From the NCBI GenBank assembly GCA_944393505.1, contig CALYAK010000010.1:1-64000 (forward strand): a stretch of DNA of 64,000 nt, read 5' to 3'. The translations under genes and the position numbers were made by a program. Shown here piece by piece: positions 9,461-18,348 of this stretch (positions within the stretch are counted from its first letter, which is position 1; every line of letters begins with the position of its first letter). This stretch comes from an uncultured Clostridia bacterium (GTDB lineage: Bacteria; Bacillota; Clostridia; TANB77; CAG-508). The notes beneath the pieces were generated by a model that was given only the letters and a program-made list of their open reading frames with translations, ran no database searches and was not told the DNA's origin.

Positions 9461-10991
9461 TTAATCAAATATCTTTCGTCTCTTTTTATTTTTCTCATTC
9501 CATCCAATTTTCTCGATTGTTACTGTGTTTTCCAATACCTTTTCATCATAAATTTCGATTTTGGTTGCTGTTTCTTCTTCTTCGATGGAAATTTCCATTT
9601 TTTCTAAATTTACAATCTTAGAATCAAATAGGACTGGTAAGATTTTTTCATTTTGCTTTTCGCTTTTTGAAATCGAATTACATACTTTCATTTGAATTGC
9701 TTTTTTTAAAATTTCTTGTTTTATTTTATCTTGTTCTTCTTTTTGATTCTCAAACAATTTTCTTTCTTTTGCTTGAATGAAATAATAGCGTAATTCAAAA
9801 ATTTGGTTTACAATTTCTTTCTTTTCTTCTGTTTTTTGAATTTTTATGCGGTATAGCTTCCAAAAAATGAGTTGAAGTTTTTCCAAACATTTCTCTTCTT
9901 GGAAATTTTTTAAATCCATTTCTCGGAAAAAAGATTCTCTTTCTTGAATCCATTCTCTTTTTGCAATAAATTTTTCTGGTTCAAATAACTGATTGATTTC
10001 CACTCTTTTTTCTAAAAGTTGTTTACGTTCTTCTTCCAGAGATTCTGCATACGTACTAACACTAAAATGTTTTTTCTCCATCGGTAGTTCTTTATTGGTT
10101 TCTGTATAGCTTTTCTTTAATCGTTCGTTATTATTAAGTGTCAAATCAATTTCTCCAATTCGAGAATTAATTTTTATTTTTTCTTTGGTTAATTTTTCTA
10201 AGCATTCTGGTTTATTTTGAATTTCTTTTAATTCTTTTTCCCATTTTTTCTCTTCTTCTTGCAATCGTTTGCAATAGCTTTCTTTTTTTCTTGCATAAAT
10301 TCTTAAAACATTTTGTAAAAAACAAGTAAAAAATTCCTTGGCTAAGGTTTCTCCATAAAGTTGACTTAGTTTTTGAAATAGAAATTCAATGCATTTTGGT
10401 TCATTTTCCATTTTGATCATTGTTTCAATTCCCACTAAATCCACGAGATTCAAATAGCAAATTTTGGTTTCTTGTCCACTGGGCTCATCTTTTGAAATAT
10501 TCCAAGACCATCCGTTAAAATCTTTTATAACTTCTAACATTTCTTGTAATTTTCCTAGATGCAAGAAATAGGCAACCGGCTTTTCGAAAAGCTCCATTTC
10601 AATGGAATAATGTTTGTCTCTTTCTCCGATTTCTAAAATGGCTTGCAAAAGACTACTTTCATTTTGGTAAGCGAAAATTTCGTTTTTGTCTTGGTTGATA
10701 AAACAATTACTTTGATGTTCTTCTAATATTTTTGCTTCTTCCATTCCTGGTTTTAACAAATGAATGATACTGCAATTTTGTAAAATGGTTAATAATATGG
10801 TTTCCAAGTAATCATTCTTATTTAAGGTCTGCCTCTTTACCATTGTGTAGTCTCCGGTAAGCGGTCTCAATTTTATATAACATACTTAAAAGGAGATTTT
10901 TTGTGCTCTCTGAAAAGCTTTTCTTTTCAATTATCTTTTCAAGTTCGTTGTTATAATCTCGTATTTTAAAAAGAATTTTCTCCTTTTCCAT
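9461..10991 (-). CDS. unknown coiled-coil protein, gene needs a +1 frameshift
   Basis: The natural start is the ATG at 10991, preceded by AAAGGAG. The first 45 codons end in KIETAY, then an in-frame CGG at 10854-10856, and that frame stops 11 codons later. If the C is skipped, reading continues with GGA into an open frame of 464 residues. The second frame has no start with a binding site near the junction, so the two are one gene of about 509 residues. It is Glu/Lys-rich, with predicted coiled coils around residues 225-330 and 380-430. No family or catalytic motif is recognised. The junction falls in a smooth helical run (KIETAY-G-DYTMVKRQT). Confidence 0.72.
10853..10856 (-). other. putative +1 frameshift site CGG-A in the coiled-coil gene
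   Basis: Context in the upstream frame is GCT TAC CGG AGA. Dropping the C gives TAC GGA GAC TAC ACA and rejoins the long downstream frame. The codon in the ribosomal P site would be TAC. Confidence 0.7.
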
Positions 10992-11018
10992 TCCTTTTCT
11001 CCTTTGTCTTCTTTGGTT

Positions 11019-13430
11019 TTATTCATGGGTTGACTCTTCTGCTTGCATTTTTAATTCTGCCCATCTTTCTTTACTCATTAAAACTTCTCTTGGCTTGCTT
11101 CCTTGGTAGCCAGATATAATGCCTCGTTCTTCCATTTGATCAATAATTCTACCTGCTCTTGCATAGCCTACCTTAAATCTTCTTTGAATAAAGGAAGTAG
11201 ACGCTTGTCCAGTCTCTACGACAACTTCAATCGCATCCATTAAGAATGGATCCGTATCGTCATCATCAGACTCTCCTCCATTTCCAGTATCCGCATCTTG
11301 TGCATTATTTTGTTCTATTTTTTCCAAAATTTCTTCGTTATATGTAACATCACCATTTGCTTTTAAGAAATCTACAATTTTCTCCACTTCTTTATCATTG
11401 ATAAAAGCACCTTGTACACGAACTGGTTTTGGAGCTCCTGCTGGATAGAATAACATATCACCTTTTCCTAATAGCTTTTCTGCTCCCGCCATATCTAAGA
11501 TTGTTCTAGAATCTACTTGGGAAGAAACTGAAAATGCAATACGGGATGGAATATTTGCTTTGATAATACCAGTAATAACATCAACAGATGGTCTTTGGGT
11601 TGCAATAACTAAATGCATACCTGCTGCTCTTGCCATCTGTGCCAAACGACAAATTGCATCTTCCACATCTTTTGGTGATACCATCATCAAGTCAGATAAC
11701 TCATCAATAATGATGACAATCTGTGGTAGTTTTTCCATTCCACCTTCTTTATCTAAAGCTTCGTTATATCCCTTGATATCTCTTACATTTTTGCTAGCAA
11801 ATAACGAATAGCGATTTACCATTTCTTGAACAGCCCACGCTAATGCTCCTGCAGCTTTTTTCGGATCAGTTACAACCGGAATTAATAAATGTGGGATTCC
11901 GTTATATACCGAAAGCTCAACAACTTTTGGATCAACCATGACAAGTTTCACTTCACTTGGTTTTGCTTTGTAGATAATACTTGCAATTAGGGTATTAATA
12001 CAAACACTTTTTCCAGATCCTGTCGCACCAGCAATTAGGACATGTGGCATTTTAGCAATGTCGGTAACAAGAGCATTACCAGCAACATCTTTTCCTAGTG
12101 CAAAAGCAAGTTTTGATTTATGATTGATGAAATCTTCCGTTTCGATAATATCACGGAAATGAACCACTTCATTTTCTTTGTTTGGAATTTCGATTCCGAC
12201 TGCTTGTTTTCCTGGAATTGGTGCTTCAATACGAATTGTCTCTGCTGCTAGATTTAGAGCAATATCATCTGCTAGGTTAGCAATCTTGCTAACACGCACA
12301 CCTTCTGCAGGTTTTAATTCATAACGCGTAATAGCAGGACCAACCGAAACATTTTCTACTTTTGCTGATACGCCAAAGCTGTATAACGTTTTTTGTAATT
12401 TTGCAGCGGTATCGGTTACTGCTTTTTTTCCTCCTTTTACGCCTTTGGATTCTCCAGGACTCAATAGCGTTACTGGTGGGAATTCATAATGTTCATCTTC
12501 TACTGTCATCGTATGTTCTAACTGTAAAACTTCTTTTACTTTCTCTTCTTTGGTTTCTTGTTCTTGTTTAAACAAGTTATTTTCGATAAACTCTGGTTTT
12601 TCTTCTTTTGCACCCTCTTTCCTATCTAATGGTACAATGTCATCTTTTCCATGTTTAAAAATCTTTCTTGTTTTTTGTTCTTGTTCTTCTTTATCATCTA
12701 AATTAATAATTAGCTGATCATCAACTTCTAAAGCTGCTTTTTTTGCTTCTTCTTTTTCTCTTAATCTTCTTTCTCTCTTTGTTTCTGGTCGATCTTCTTC
12801 CATATCAGCTAAGATTTTTTCGGTTTCTTTACGATTCTTACGATAACGTTCTTCTTTACGAGCTTCTCGTCGTTCATTATTTCGTTCACGGCGTTCATCC
12901 ATCCAATCAGCAATATGTTCTGCCGGATTCATTTTTAATAAAAAGACTAAGACTGCACAAGCAACTCCTAGGCAGACAATAACGGTTGCAAATTCGCCAA
13001 TAAATTTGCTCAAGGTCGCTGCAACAAGCGTTCCAATTGCGCCTCCTCCTATATTTTCCGTTCCTAAATAGTAACCTCTTTCAACTGCATCGCCAATGGA
13101 TACTTCTTTTGGTATATTTCCTACCGATATTTGATAAACACTTAAAATTCCTTGAATACAAACGATTAACAATGCAAATTGTATTAATTTTCGAATGAGA
13201 TAATCTCGATCTCCATAGGCTGTATATAGCCCAACAAAAAATACGCCCACTGGAAGGACATATTTGATTGGTCCAAAAATCCCTCCTAAAATAGGTGTTA
13301 AAATATGTCCCAATTCTCCAGAATTTGTATAAATTAAAATTCCTAATAAAATACTAAGAACAATTAACCCAATTACTTGCAAATTGGTACGATCTACTTT
13401 TGTTTTTTTCTTTCTTCCTCTTTTGGCCAC
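11019..13430 (-). CDS. FtsK/SpoIIIE-family DNA translocase
   Basis: Encodes a membrane-bound motor that pumps double-stranded DNA through the division or sporulation septum. Four or more N-terminal membrane segments lie in residues 20-190, followed by a charged linker, then a RecA-like motor with Walker A (GATGSGKSV) and Walker B ([13 protein letters not shown]), and a C-terminal winged-helix gamma domain (about the last 65 residues). I chose the GTG at 13430 ([11 protein letters not shown]) with AAGGAAGTGG upstream. An earlier ATG at 13514 lies inside the terminator hairpin of the previous gene and has no binding site. FtsK and SpoIIIE cannot be separated by sequence alone. Confidence 0.93.
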   Translation of the reverse strand: MAKRGRKKKTKVDRTNLQVIGLIVLSILLGILIYTNSGELGHILTPILGGIFGPIKYVLPVGVFFVGLYTAYGDRDYLIRKLIQFALLIVCIQGILSVYQISVGNIPKEVSIGDAVERGYYLGTENIGGGAIGTLVAATLSKFIGEFATVIVCLGVACAVLVFLLKMNPAEHIADWMDERRERNNERREARKEERYRKNRKETEKILADMEEDRPETKRERRLREKEEAKKAALEVDDQLIINLDDKEEQEQKTRKIFKHGKDDIVPLDRKEGAKEEKPEFIENNLFKQEQETKEEKVKEVLQLEHTMTVEDEHYEFPPVTLLSPGESKGVKGGKKAVTDTAAKLQKTLYSFGVSAKVENVSVGPAITRYELKPAEGVRVSKIANLADDIALNLAAETIRIEAPIPGKQAVGIEIPNKENEVVHFRDIIETEDFINHKSKLAFALGKDVAGNALVTDIAKMPHVLIAGATGSGKSVCINTLIASIIYKAKPSEVKLVMVDPKVVELSVYNGIPHLLIPVVTDPKKAAGALAWAVQEMVNRYSLFASKNVRDIKGYNEALDKEGGMEKLPQIVIIIDELSDLMMVSPKDVEDAICRLAQMARAAGMHLVIATQRPSVDVITGIIKANIPSRIAFSVSSQVDSRTILDMAGAEKLLGKGDMLFYPAGAPKPVRVQGAFINDKEVEKIVDFLKANGDVTYNEEILEKIEQNNAQDADTGNGGESDDDDTDPFLMDAIEVVVETGQASTSFIQRRFKVGYARAGRIIDQMEERGIISGYQGSKPREVLMSKERWAELKMQAEESTHE

Positions 13431-13466
13431 TCTTTTTCCACTTCCTTTTCCTCGTAATTTTAGCCA

Positions 13467-13529
13467 GAAAAAAGAAAACAGAAAATCCGGAAATCCATTT
13501 TTTCTCTGTGACATCCGTTTTCTGTTTTC
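13467..13529 (-). terminator. terminator after the coiled-coil gene, before ftsK
   Basis: Minus strand: a 12-bp perfect stem (GAAAACAGAAAA with TTTTCTGTTTTC), about 32-nt loop, then TTTTTT. It argues that the ftsK coding sequence begins downstream of 13467. Confidence 0.7.
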
Positions 13530-13535
13530 CGAGAT

Positions 13536-13973
13536 TTATTTTAATTCTTTTCGATTGTTTTGAATTACTTTTAGTGCTTCTTCTAGTGCTGTTTCTACCT
13601 CAGATAACACATTATCAGCATAATCATTTGTACCTTGTGTGATTTCCCTTGCCATTTCGTTTGCATTCTCAATGATCTCTACTTTCTTTTCATAAGCTTT
13701 TCTGGTAATTTCATGTTCATCAATCATTGAAATGATTCGATTTTCAGCTTCTTTTACAATCTCTTCTGCTTCTTTTTGTGCCTCGACTAAAATTCTTTGT
13801 CTTTCTTCTTTTACCCATTTTGCTTGTTTTAGTTCATCTGGCATTTTTGCAATAATTTCATCAATAATATCAAGTGCATCATCTTTGTTCACAATACACT
13901 TTTGTGAAAATGGTACATTTTTACTATTTTCTAACATATCTTTTAACGTATCTAATAACGTATAAATTTCCAT
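13536..13973 (-). CDS. small coiled-coil protein, DivIVA/ATP-synthase-b-like
   Basis: Encodes about 145 residues dominated by one long helix with coiled-coil heptads (residues 50-140), resembling DivIVA-type or F-type ATPase b-subunit helices. Function is unknown. The start ATG at 13973 is 8 nt after AGGAGG, which lies inside the end of rsmD. The ATGA overlap at 13976-13979 shows tight coupling to rsmD. Genes of this kind are often next to rsmD in Clostridia, but I cannot assign a role. Confidence 0.75.
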   Translation of the reverse strand: MEIYTLLDTLKDMLENSKNVPFSQKCIVNKDDALDIIDEIIAKMPDELKQAKWVKEERQRILVEAQKEAEEIVKEAENRIISMIDEHEITRKAYEKKVEIIENANEMAREITQGTNDYADNVLSEVETALEEALKVIQNNRKELK

Positions 13974-13975
13974 TG

Positions 13976-14533
13976 TCATTTCCTCCTCTTCAGAAATACG
14001 AGTGTAACACGTCCGTATTTTCTCTGATCATATGGATCAATTGATTTGATTGCTTCGAATGATTTTAAAATTCTTTCTTCTTCATCTGTTTCGACAATGA
14101 TCTTACCATTTTCTTTTAATAAGTCAAATGAAATAATATCTTCTAAAGCATTGATCACATAATCTGTTTTATAAGGTGGATCTAAGAATATTAAGTCAAA
14201 TTTTTTTTCTCTTAATTCCTGTAATCCTTTTCGAAAATCTTTATTTAAAATAACGGCTTGATCGAGTAATCTTGTTTTTTCTAAATTTTGTTTTAGTACT
14301 TGAATGCTTTCTGAAGATGAATCGCAAAAATAGGCTTGTTTTGCTCCTCTGCTTAATGCTTCAATTCCCAAAGCTCCACTTCCAGCAAATAAGTCTAATA
14401 CGATTGTATCTTCGAGATCTTTTTGTAAAATATTAAATAAAGACTCTTTTACTCGGTCTAAAGTTGGTCTTGTTTTTAAGCTATCAATTGAATTTAATTT
14501 GGTTCCTCTTGCTTTTCCACTTATAACTCTCAT
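13976..14533 (-). CDS. rsmD: 16S rRNA (guanine966-N2)-methyltransferase RsmD
   Basis: Encodes 185 residues. The SAM-binding motif is VLDLFAGSGALGIEALSRGA and the catalytic FLDPPY motif (LIFLDPPYKTD) marks an N2-guanine methyltransferase. RsmD methylates G966 of 16S rRNA in the assembling small subunit. The N-terminal MRVISGKARGTKL is typical. The start has AGAGG upstream. It overlaps the following coiled-coil gene. Confidence 0.95.
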   Translation of the reverse strand: MRVISGKARGTKLNSIDSLKTRPTLDRVKESLFNILQKDLEDTIVLDLFAGSGALGIEALSRGAKQAYFCDSSSESIQVLKQNLEKTRLLDQAVILNKDFRKGLQELREKKFDLIFLDPPYKTDYVINALEDIISFDLLKENGKIIVETDEEERILKSFEAIKSIDPYDQRKYGRVTLVFLKRRK

Positions 14534-14636
14534 AAAACCTCTTTTACACTTAATATTTTATAATTAATCTAGCTAATGTCAAGATTCTTTACTAAATTGT
14601 AACATACATTTAATACACTTGTAACAATCTTCATAG

Positions 14637-14674
14637 AAAAAAAGTAGTGCTCGGAAAAGAAACCTTGCACCACG
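14637..14674 (-). terminator. probable terminator after divIVA
   Basis: Minus strand GTGGTGC ... GCACTAC with one mismatch, then TTTTTTT. It lies 24 nt past the end of divIVA. Confidence 0.6.
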
Positions 14675-14697
14675 TTTTTCTTTTGTTTATTTAATTC

Positions 14698-15147
14698 CTA
14701 TTCTTTATTAATCTCTTTGATTAATTCTAGTTGAGAAATTAATAGAGATTCCATTTTTGCTTTGTATACATCAAATTGTTTTTCGATGTCTTCTAGTTCT
14801 TTTTTCTTTAATACAACAGCTTGCTCTAATTCTTCTACTGATTTTCTTGCACTACCTTCTGCATCTTTGATAATTTGATCTGCTTGTTGTCTTGCAACTT
14901 TTTTTACATCTTCTGCTGTTGTTTGAGCCATAACAAGTGTATTTTGTAATGTTGCTTCAATTGCCTTGTAATGCTCCATGCTTTTTTCTAGTTCTTCTAT
15001 TTTTTTCTTTAGTTCAGAAGATTCTTTATACATTTTGCCATAATCTACAGTTAGTTGATCTAGGAAGTCATCTACTTCTTCTACATCATACCCATTCATC
15101 ATCTTCTTGCTAAATTTTTTATTTTCGATATCTAATGGCGTATACAT
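14698..15147 (-). CDS. divIVA: cell-division protein DivIVA
   Basis: Encodes 149 residues. The N-terminus TPLDIENKKFSKKMMNGYDVEEVDDFL is the membrane-curvature-binding DivIVA domain, and the rest is a coiled coil (about residues 30-140). DivIVA marks poles and septa and recruits division or sporulation partners. The binding site GGGAGG precedes ATG. It lies just downstream of sepF, matching the ylm/dcw arrangement of Firmicutes. Confidence 0.93.
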   Translation of the reverse strand: MYTPLDIENKKFSKKMMNGYDVEEVDDFLDQLTVDYGKMYKESSELKKKIEELEKSMEHYKAIEATLQNTLVMAQTTAEDVKKVARQQADQIIKDAEGSARKSVEELEQAVVLKKKELEDIEKQFDVYKAKMESLLISQLELIKEINKE

Positions 15148-15176
15148 ATTCTTCCTCCCTTAATTAGCCTCTTAAT

Positions 15177-15659
15177 TTAGTTATTTCCATTGTTTCTTAA
15201 CCAAGATACAGAAATTTTGTTTTTAATCTCTTCTCTTGCCATTTCATTTGTAATATCATAATTATATGGTGCAATTAAGAAAATCGAATTTGAAATTTTT
15301 TGGATATGTCCATCTAATGCATGAACAGCTCCACTAATTACGTCGACAATTCTTCTTGCAACATCTTTATTTACATATTCCAAGTTTACAATTACAGATT
15401 TTTTCTCTTTTAATAAGTCACAAATAGCTTCAGATTGTTCAAATGTTGTTGGTTGCGAGATTACCATCTTTACTTGTTGTGTAGCTTGCATATTAACAAC
15501 TTTGCTATTTTTTCCTCTTCCCCATATTCTTTTTTCTTCTGTTTCTTCCTCTTCTTGGTTTTCGTCATCTATCATATTCTCATATGGATTCTCTTCTTCT
15601 GGCTCTGTATTATCCATTCCAAATAATCCCCATACTTTATCCATTAGTGCTCCTGACAT
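15177..15659 (-). CDS. sepF: cell-division protein SepF
   Basis: Encodes 160 residues. An N-terminal amphipathic helix (MSGALMDKVWGLFGM), an acidic linker rich in Glu, and a C-terminal SepF domain from about residue 60 (KSVIVNLEYVNKDVARRIVDVISGAVHALDG) are visible. SepF tethers FtsZ to the membrane and bundles its filaments. GGGAGG lies upstream of the ATG. It is followed by divIVA and preceded by the HlyD-like gene. Confidence 0.95.
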   Translation of the reverse strand: MSGALMDKVWGLFGMDNTEPEEENPYENMIDDENQEEEETEEKRIWGRGKNSKVVNMQATQQVKMVISQPTTFEQSEAICDLLKEKKSVIVNLEYVNKDVARRIVDVISGAVHALDGHIQKISNSIFLIAPYNYDITNEMAREEIKNKISVSWLRNNGNN

Positions 15660-15789
15660 TTAAACAACCTCCCATTTTCTTTTTCATCAGTTTCCATTGC
15701 TAATAGTATCCATCTTTTTCTAATTATTGTCAATCTTTTTATTGCATTGTTATGTAATTTTAATGTTTTTGTAATATTTTTGTAATATT

Positions 15790-16983
15790 CTATAAAAATA
15801 TCTCATCATAGAGACTTAGTGTTCTTACCTCTTCTTTCGTATATCCTTTTTCAACTAGTTCGTCACTGCTGTAATTATCCACGATTGCATAATTTTCATT
15901 CTGTCTTAATATCTTGATATAGATTCGATCTTCTGATCCATTTCGATTTCGGATAATATACGAAGTTCCTTTTTCATCTTGCTTAATTGCCTCGTTTGGA
16001 ATCTTCAATCCAGAATCATCCCACCAAATCAGATCAAAAGACAACTTTCGATAGCTAATTAATTCATCGGTTCCAGAATCAATTTGATAAATCAGCATCC
16101 ATTGATCCGAATCCTCTTTTTTCTCAATTAAAGTAGCTTGTACTTCTTTTTCACTCGGCAAACGAATTTTAATTGTACTATCTACCTCTGCACTTTCTGC
16201 ATTTTCCGACTTTGAGAAAAATATAATATAGCTTTTAAAGTTATCAACAATTTTGCCAGACTCCGTACTTGTCGCAATCATCTGCCCAGTTTTAATATTC
16301 AATCCTTCTAAAAAATCTTGATTTAAGTAATTAAAATCCGTTGTTGTTAATACATTTTCTAGTCCATCTACACGGTAAGAAATCACACCAGGTATTGGAG
16401 CATTTACGTATTCTGCATCTGAATTTAATCTTTGCTGTAACTCTTGTTTTTCTGTCATCAATTCTTTCAAATACGAACCGGCTGGACTTTGTTCTCCAAC
16501 AATTTCCGATTTTTTTGCCATATTCTCATTGATTTCCTTTTTGTATTCTTCAATTTGTTTTAAATTATTTACTTGATAAATCTTATCCAAATTACTGGTA
16601 ATCTGATCTTCTAATGTTTTGGTATCTTTCGAAAAAATTGTTGTCTGATTATTCAATGCTTCATCGATTTTTTCATTTAGTTCTTGGATCTGTTTTAACA
16701 AGTTTTCTTCTCCATTGGAATAATAGCGAAAGATTGCTTCCCCTTTGGATACTTTTTCTCCTTCGTTTTTGATCTGTACAATTCCATTTTTGTAGTTTTC
16801 TCCTTGTACAATGGTTTCCTCTCTTAAAATATATCCTTCCAATGTTTCTTCTAGTGATATATCTCCTTTTTCTACAACAAAAGTATCGGTTGGATTCTGT
16901 ACAATTCGAACAACAAGTGAAACTGCATATCCAATTAAAACAATAAAAATCAGTAATGTCAGTATTAACTTCTTTTTATTCAC
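15790..16983 (-). CDS. HlyD-like membrane protein of the division cluster
   Basis: Encodes 397 residues with one N-terminal membrane segment (residues 5-26). A biotinyl-lipoyl-like or barrel-sandwich region follows (residues 36-90), then coiled coil (90-180) and a second half of the sandwich (GVISYRVDGLENVL). This is the HlyD/efflux-adaptor layout, but no transporter partner is adjacent. In many Clostridia such a gene accompanies sepF, so a cell-envelope or septum role is plausible. The GTG start overlaps the miaA stop (GTGA), with GGAGGAGG supplying the binding site inside miaA. Confidence 0.75.
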   Translation of the reverse strand: MNKKKLILTLLIFIVLIGYAVSLVVRIVQNPTDTFVVEKGDISLEETLEGYILREETIVQGENYKNGIVQIKNEGEKVSKGEAIFRYYSNGEENLLKQIQELNEKIDEALNNQTTIFSKDTKTLEDQITSNLDKIYQVNNLKQIEEYKKEINENMAKKSEIVGEQSPAGSYLKELMTEKQELQQRLNSDAEYVNAPIPGVISYRVDGLENVLTTTDFNYLNQDFLEGLNIKTGQMIATSTESGKIVDNFKSYIIFFSKSENAESAEVDSTIKIRLPSEKEVQATLIEKKEDSDQWMLIYQIDSGTDELISYRKLSFDLIWWDDSGLKIPNEAIKQDEKGTSYIIRNRNGSEDRIYIKILRQNENYAIVDNYSSDELVEKGYTKEEVRTLSLYDEIFL

Positions 16984-17897
16984 TTTACCTCCTCCAAAAT
17001 AATAGCAATATTATTTTGTACGCCTGCGAAACCATCTAACCAGATCGTTTCCTTGTTCTTTTTAAACCAAGTAATCTGCCTTTTGGCATATCTTCTTGTT
17101 TCCATTTTGATTTTTTCAATCATCTCTTGCTTTGTTATTTCCTTTTGTAAATATGCAACGACTTCTTTATAGCCTAATCCTTGCATGGCAGTTGGAAATT
17201 CAGAATAAGTTTGCCAAATTCCTTCAACTTCCTCAATTAATCCCTGCTCGATCATCAGATCTACTCTTTGATTGATTCTCTCATAAAGCTTTTCTCGTTC
17301 CATTCCTAAAGCAAATACATGATATTCATAAGGTACTCCCTTTTTTCGAGATTCGATTTCTAGTTGTGTTTTTGTTTTTCCAGTTGCTTGATAAAGTTCT
17401 AACACACGACAAATCCTTTTCTGATCATTTGAACTAATCTTCTCCATTGCTTCCGGATCAACTTGATAAGCTTCCTCATAAAGTTTTGCAAGCCCTTCTG
17501 TTTCCGCTCTTTTTTCAAGTTCTTTACGATACACAAGATCCGTTTCAATATCTGGATAATCAATTCCATAAACGAGTGTATCGATGTATAATCCTGTTCC
17601 TCCTACAATAATAGGAACCTTACCCTTTGCTAAAATTGTTTCAATGGCTTCTAATGCACCTTTTTTGTATTCTGCTACACTGAATCTTTGATTTGGCTTC
17701 ACTACATCAATCATATAATGTGGAACTCCTTGTCTTTCTTCCTTCGTAGGTTTTGCCGTTCCAATATCCATTCCTTGATAAATTAGCATGGAGTCTGCTG
17801 ATATAATTTCGCCTCCAATTTGTTTTGCAAGCTCAATGGATAATGCTGTTTTTCCAGTGGCGGTTGGCCCTCCAATTACAATTACTTTTTCTTTCAC
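16980..17897 (-). CDS. miaA: tRNA dimethylallyltransferase MiaA
   Basis: Encodes 305 residues. MiaA transfers a dimethylallyl group to the N6 of A37 in tRNAs that read U-starting codons. Motifs are the P-loop GGPTATGKTALS, the DSMLIYQGMDIGTAKP segment and the tRNA-binding RRYAKRQITWFK. The start is GTG with AAAGGAGC upstream. It overlaps the HlyD-like gene by 4 nt and follows the small membrane gene by 1 nt. Linkage to mutL is a common order in bacteria. Confidence 0.96.
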   Translation of the reverse strand: MKEKVIVIGGPTATGKTALSIELAKQIGGEIISADSMLIYQGMDIGTAKPTKEERQGVPHYMIDVVKPNQRFSVAEYKKGALEAIETILAKGKVPIIVGGTGLYIDTLVYGIDYPDIETDLVYRKELEKRAETEGLAKLYEEAYQVDPEAMEKISSNDQKRICRVLELYQATGKTKTQLEIESRKKGVPYEYHVFALGMEREKLYERINQRVDLMIEQGLIEEVEGIWQTYSEFPTAMQGLGYKEVVAYLQKEITKQEMIEKIKMETRRYAKRQITWFKKNKETIWLDGFAGVQNNIAIILEEVK

Positions 17898-17898
17898 T

Positions 17899-18330
17899 TT
17901 ATGCTCCTTTAGATTCCATTGCCATTTGCAACATCGATTGATTTACACTGCGAAAATAGAAAAATTCGATGATAAAAACAACAATTAATAAAATTGCAAT
18001 TTTGATACAAGTTTTTTTCAACTTATTCTTATCAATTTGTTTGGCTAAGAATCTTGTATAAGCTCTTGCTAAGAAAACCAAGCTGATGGTAGCATTCACT
18101 GGTACAAATGTAAATGTAATATATTGTTTTGCATACTCCAATGCTTCTTTCGATTCAAAACTTAAAGTCGATAAGAAATATACAAACGAAACCAATAAAT
18201 AGATTCCTCCAAAGCCAATCGCTAAAAATCCTATTTTTTGTTTTTGATTCAATCCTTTTAAACAACGATAGATTCCTATAATTGACATTAGGTTAATTGC
18301 TGCAATACATAATAAGATAAATACATCCAT
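17899..18330 (-). CDS. unknown membrane protein
   Basis: Encodes 143 residues with about four hydrophobic segments (residues 2-21, 33-55, 74-92 and 106-127). No family is recognised. AAAAGGAGC precedes the ATG. It is squeezed between miaA and mutL, so it is probably co-transcribed with them. Confidence 0.75.
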   Translation of the reverse strand: MDVFILLCIAAINLMSIIGIYRCLKGLNQKQKIGFLAIGFGGIYLLVSFVYFLSTLSFESKEALEYAKQYITFTFVPVNATISLVFLARAYTRFLAKQIDKNKLKKTCIKIAILLIVVFIIEFFYFRSVNQSMLQMAMESKGA

Positions 18331-18348
18331 TTTTTTGCTCCTTTTCTT

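Noticed and set aside
13431-13514. Upstream ATG for the FtsK/SpoIIIE gene
   Set aside because: It lies within the terminator hairpin of the previous gene and has no binding site.
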